DNA of 6,452 nucleotides from Puniceicoccales bacterium. Lineage in GTDB: Bacteria > Verrucomicrobiota > Verrucomicrobiia > Opitutales > UBA953. The stretch lies in NCBI GenBank assembly GCA_031289285.1, contig JAITPT010000182.1:1-6452 (forward strand), written 5' to 3'. The notes under the pieces were generated by a model. It was not told the DNA's origin, made no database searches, and saw nothing but the letters and a program-made list of their open reading frames with translations. The translations under genes were made by a program, and so were the position numbers. This document shows, piece by piece, positions 5,148-6,452 of this stretch (positions are counted from its first letter, which is position 1; the number at the start of each line of letters is the position of its first letter).

Positions 5148-6128
5148 TCACACCCACGCGAAAAAGAAGCGGTCGCGCCCAGACATGTCGCGTCGCGCTT
5201 CGTGGCGGACGTAGCCCAGAGCAGCGGCAAAAACGGCGAGCGCGTCGGCGTGGGCGATGCCCGTTTCCAAGCCGACAAAACCGCCCGTGCGCAGACGTCC
5301 CCGCGCTTGCTCCAAAATCGTTTTCAACGCGGCGAGGCCGTTGTCTGCGGCGACAAGCGCGTTGCGCGGCTCGTGTCGTGCGACCTCTGGCTCGGCGGTC
5401 GCCAGCTCCGCCTCCGTCAGATACGGCGGGTTGGAAACGATGACGTCAAACGCGCCCTCGATGTTTTGCAGCCAATCGCTTTGCGCGAACCGGACGCGGG
5501 CGGCGACCTCTGGCGGAAGTTTCGCGGCGTTCTCGGCGGCGAGCGCAAGGGCGGCGGCGGAGATGTCGCTGGCGGTGACTTGCAGCGCGGGGTTTTCGCT
5601 CGCGAGGCTCAGCGCGATGGCACCCGTCCCCGTGCCGAGGTCGGCGACTTCGAGCACGACTTCGGGCGCGGGCGGCGGCGCGATTTCGGGCGGCGGCTCA
5701 ACTGCAACTTCGCTCTCCGGCGCAGTCTCGTTTGCCGTGGCCGTCTCTGCCGTCGCCGTCGTCGCGTCCGTGTTCACGTCCGCTGTCGCGCCGCGTTTTG
5801 CGATTTCCTCCAACACAAAACCTGCCAGCTCTTCGGTCTCGGGGCGCGGGATGAGGGCGCGTGGGTCGCATTTGAGCGTGAGGTCGCGAAAGGCTGTTTC
5901 GCCAGTGATGTATTGCAGCGGCTCGCGGGCGACGCGACGGCGCACCCAGCCGCGCATTTTTTCCAAAATCTCTTCTGGCAGCGGTCGCTCGAACTGCAAA
6001 TAGAGGTCGAGTCGCCGACAACCCAGCACGGCGGCGAGGAGCAATTCGGTTTGCAGACGCGGCTTATCGAGACCTTTCCCCTTAAAAAAATCGGTGGTGG
6101 CGTTGAGGATTTCGAGGAGCGTCCGCAT
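5148..6128 (-). CDS. prmC: Peptide chain release factor N5-glutamine methyltransferase (326 aa)
   Basis: Methylates the glutamine of the GGQ motif of RF1/RF2 using S-adenosylmethionine, increasing release efficiency. The N-terminal helical domain (1-about 85) contains the RxQxELLLAxVLG type helix (24-36) and REPLQYITGETAF (68-80). Then come IPRPETE (93-99), SAM motif I DLGTGTG (163-169), the acidic residue after strand 2 in ASDIS (186-190), and the diagnostic catalytic NPPY (233-236). The C-terminal DMSGRDRFFFA (314-324) is typical of the family. At 326 aa it is about 40-45 residues longer than usual. The excess lies at about 112-156, a Thr/Ala/Glu/Pro-rich stretch between the PRPETE helix and motif I. 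ATG at 6128 is chosen because MRTLLEILNATTDFF matches the usual family start; the upstream open frame crosses a 10-bp-period tandem repeat and is non-coding. An AGGA sits too close to the ATG to be a good ribosome binding site. It ends 88 nt before aroE. Confidence 0.95.
   Translation of the reverse strand: MRTLLEILNATTDFFKGKGLDKPRLQTELLLAAVLGCRRLDLYLQFERPLPEEILEKMRGWVRRRVAREPLQYITGETAFRDLTLKCDPRALIPRPETEELAGFVLEEIAKRGATADVNTDATTATAETATANETAPESEVAVEPPPEIAPPPAPEVVLEVADLGTGTGAIALSLASENPALQVTASDISAAALALAAENAAKLPPEVAARVRFAQSDWLQNIEGAFDVIVSNPPYLTEAELATAEPEVARHEPRNALVAADNGLAALKTILEQARGRLRTGGFVGLETGIAHADALAVFAAALGYVRHEARRDMSGRDRFFFAWV
5661..5795. repeat. Low-complexity insertion in prmC
   Basis: This stretch encodes about 45 residues made almost only of Thr, Ala, Glu, Val and Pro (TATAETATANETAP, then PPPEIAPPPAPE). 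The DNA shows GCCGTC/GCCGTG hexamer reiterations around 5735-5765 and GGCGGCGC runs around 5670-5695. It is not needed for any known PrmC motif and looks like an expanded linker. Confidence 0.6.
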
Positions 6129-6190
6129 GTCCTGCGCACGGTGCCCAACCGCCCCCGCGTGGCAACGGAAAAACCCAGCCGCCGCATCCG

Positions 6191-6220
6191 CCGCTTGCCG
6201 CCGTCCGCCGCCGTCCGCCG
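6191..6220. repeat. 10-bp tandem repeat in the prmC leader
   Basis: CCGTCCGCCG occurs twice exactly (6201-6210, 6211-6220) and is preceded by a diverged unit CCGCTTGCCG (6191-6200). A 10-bp period is not a multiple of 3, which supports this stretch being untranslated and the prmC start being downstream of it. Confidence 0.65.
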
Positions 6221-6308
6221 CATTTATCCTAAAAACGGCAGTTAATGCGGGCGTTCTTAGGGGCACTCCTAAAAATAAATCTGCATGTCCGAAAACAACG
6301 ATGCTTTT

Positions 6309-6354
6309 CGTCCCGTAGGGACGGGATGTCGGTAGCACGGGGTTACAACCCCGT
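6309..6354 (+). repeat. REP-like element: two hairpins with a GTAG tetranucleotide
   Basis: The first palindrome is CGTCCC-GTA-GGGACG (6309-6323). After GGATGTCG comes GTAG (6332-6335) and, one base later, a second hairpin with arms ACGGGGTT (6337-6344) and AACCCCGT (6347-6354). A GTAG at the 5' foot of a hairpin is the hallmark of REP elements mobilised by RAYT (TnpA-REP) transposases. No RAYT gene is in this window, so the assignment rests on structure alone. Confidence 0.6.
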
Positions 6355-6365
6355 TTTCGTAATCC

Positions 6366-6443
6366 CCCCCACGTCGCGCCCCGTCGGGACGCAACCCACT
6401 ACTGCCGCGATTGTTGCGTCCCTACGGGACGCGGGCGTGGGGG
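6366..6443. repeat. Long imperfect palindrome built from the same GGGACG motif
   Basis: Core arms GGGACGCAAC (6386-6395) and GTTGCGTCCC (6413-6422) pair perfectly around a 17-nt loop. The stem extends outward through CCCGT/ACGGG, CGCG/CGCG and CCCCCACG/CGTGGGGG with three small interruptions, giving about 27 bp in all. The right half again contains CGTCCC-TAC-GGGACG. It appears to be a second, larger member of the repeat group next to it. Confidence 0.7.
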
Positions 6444-6452
6444 TGGCATTTT

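Larger units (their letters stand above)
6129..6452. other. Non-coding region upstream of prmC
   Basis: These 324 bp to the window edge hold no gene I can support. From prmC outward they contain a 10-bp tandem repeat, a short AT-richer stretch with two TCCTAAAAA direct repeats (about 6227-6276), and a cluster of REP-like hairpins. The prmC promoter probably lies in the AT-richer part. I could not pick convincing -35/-10 boxes. Confidence 0.5.

Noticed and set aside
5060..5278. Extended AroE N-terminus from an upstream ATG at 5278
   Set aside because: The extra 73 residues are read from the alternative frame of prmC and the polypyrimidine spacer, and show no relation to AroE.
4487..5443. Long plus-strand open frame (318 codons) opposite aroE and the end of prmC
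   Set aside because: It is antisense to well-supported genes, is Arg-rich with no motifs, and is expected by chance in GC-rich DNA.
5202..6245. Long plus-strand open frame (347 codons) opposite prmC
   Set aside because: It is the shadow of prmC: Arg/Gly-rich and without domain motifs.
6129..6338. Extended PrmC N-terminus from an upstream ATG at 6338
   Set aside because: The extension crosses a 10-bp-period tandem repeat and palindromic repeats and lacks family similarity; MRTLLEILNATTDFF at 6128 is the usual start.
6337..6358. Intrinsic terminator (hairpin followed by TTTT) on the plus strand
   Set aside because: No plus-strand gene ends here, the T-run is only 4 nt, and the hairpin is better explained as part of the REP-like repeat.

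Overview
The window looks like a chromosomal segment from a GC-rich member of the Verrucomicrobia, most likely Opitutales/Opitutaceae. This is my inference from the character of the AroE and the membrane-anchored SurA-like protein, not from a search. All five well-supported genes lie on the minus strand and run right to left: prmC (release-factor glutamine methyltransferase), aroE (shikimate dehydrogenase), def (peptide deformylase), a large membrane-anchored SurA/PpiD-like protein, and a family 2 glycosyltransferase of the dolichyl-phosphate glucose/mannose synthase type. A sixth minus-strand reading frame may begin near the left edge.

Layout. 1-77: possible start of a further minus-strand gene; 78-220 holds nothing I recognise. 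221-1006: glycosyltransferase, 6 bp after the SurA-like gene (1013-2692), with a short hairpin spanning the stop/start junction. 2693-2770: short spacer. 2771-3361: def. 3362-3961: 600 bp without a gene, filled by a modular interspersed-repeat array, an AT-rich hairpin, a G-quadruplex motif and an inverted copy of the repeat whose edge supplies the aroE stop codon. 3962-5059: aroE. 5060-5147: polypurine/polypyrimidine spacer. 5148-6128: prmC. 6129-6452: non-coding leader with a 10-bp tandem repeat and REP-like hairpins.

Function. def and prmC both act on translation: removal of the formyl group from nascent proteins, and methylation of the GGQ glutamine of release factors. aroE supplies shikimate for aromatic amino acids. 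The SurA-like protein probably assists folding of exported proteins, and the glycosyltransferase probably loads a sugar onto a lipid carrier. They share a direction and are mostly close together, but I see no single pathway linking them.

The unusual content is repetitive DNA rather than a new enzyme system. Three of the five genes (aroE, prmC, glycosyltransferase) carry in-frame, low-complexity, tandem-repeat-like insertions at places where their families normally have short loops. The two larger intergenic regions are built of dispersed repeats of at least two unrelated kinds. I found no CRISPR array, tRNA, rRNA, transposase, toxin-antitoxin or defence system.
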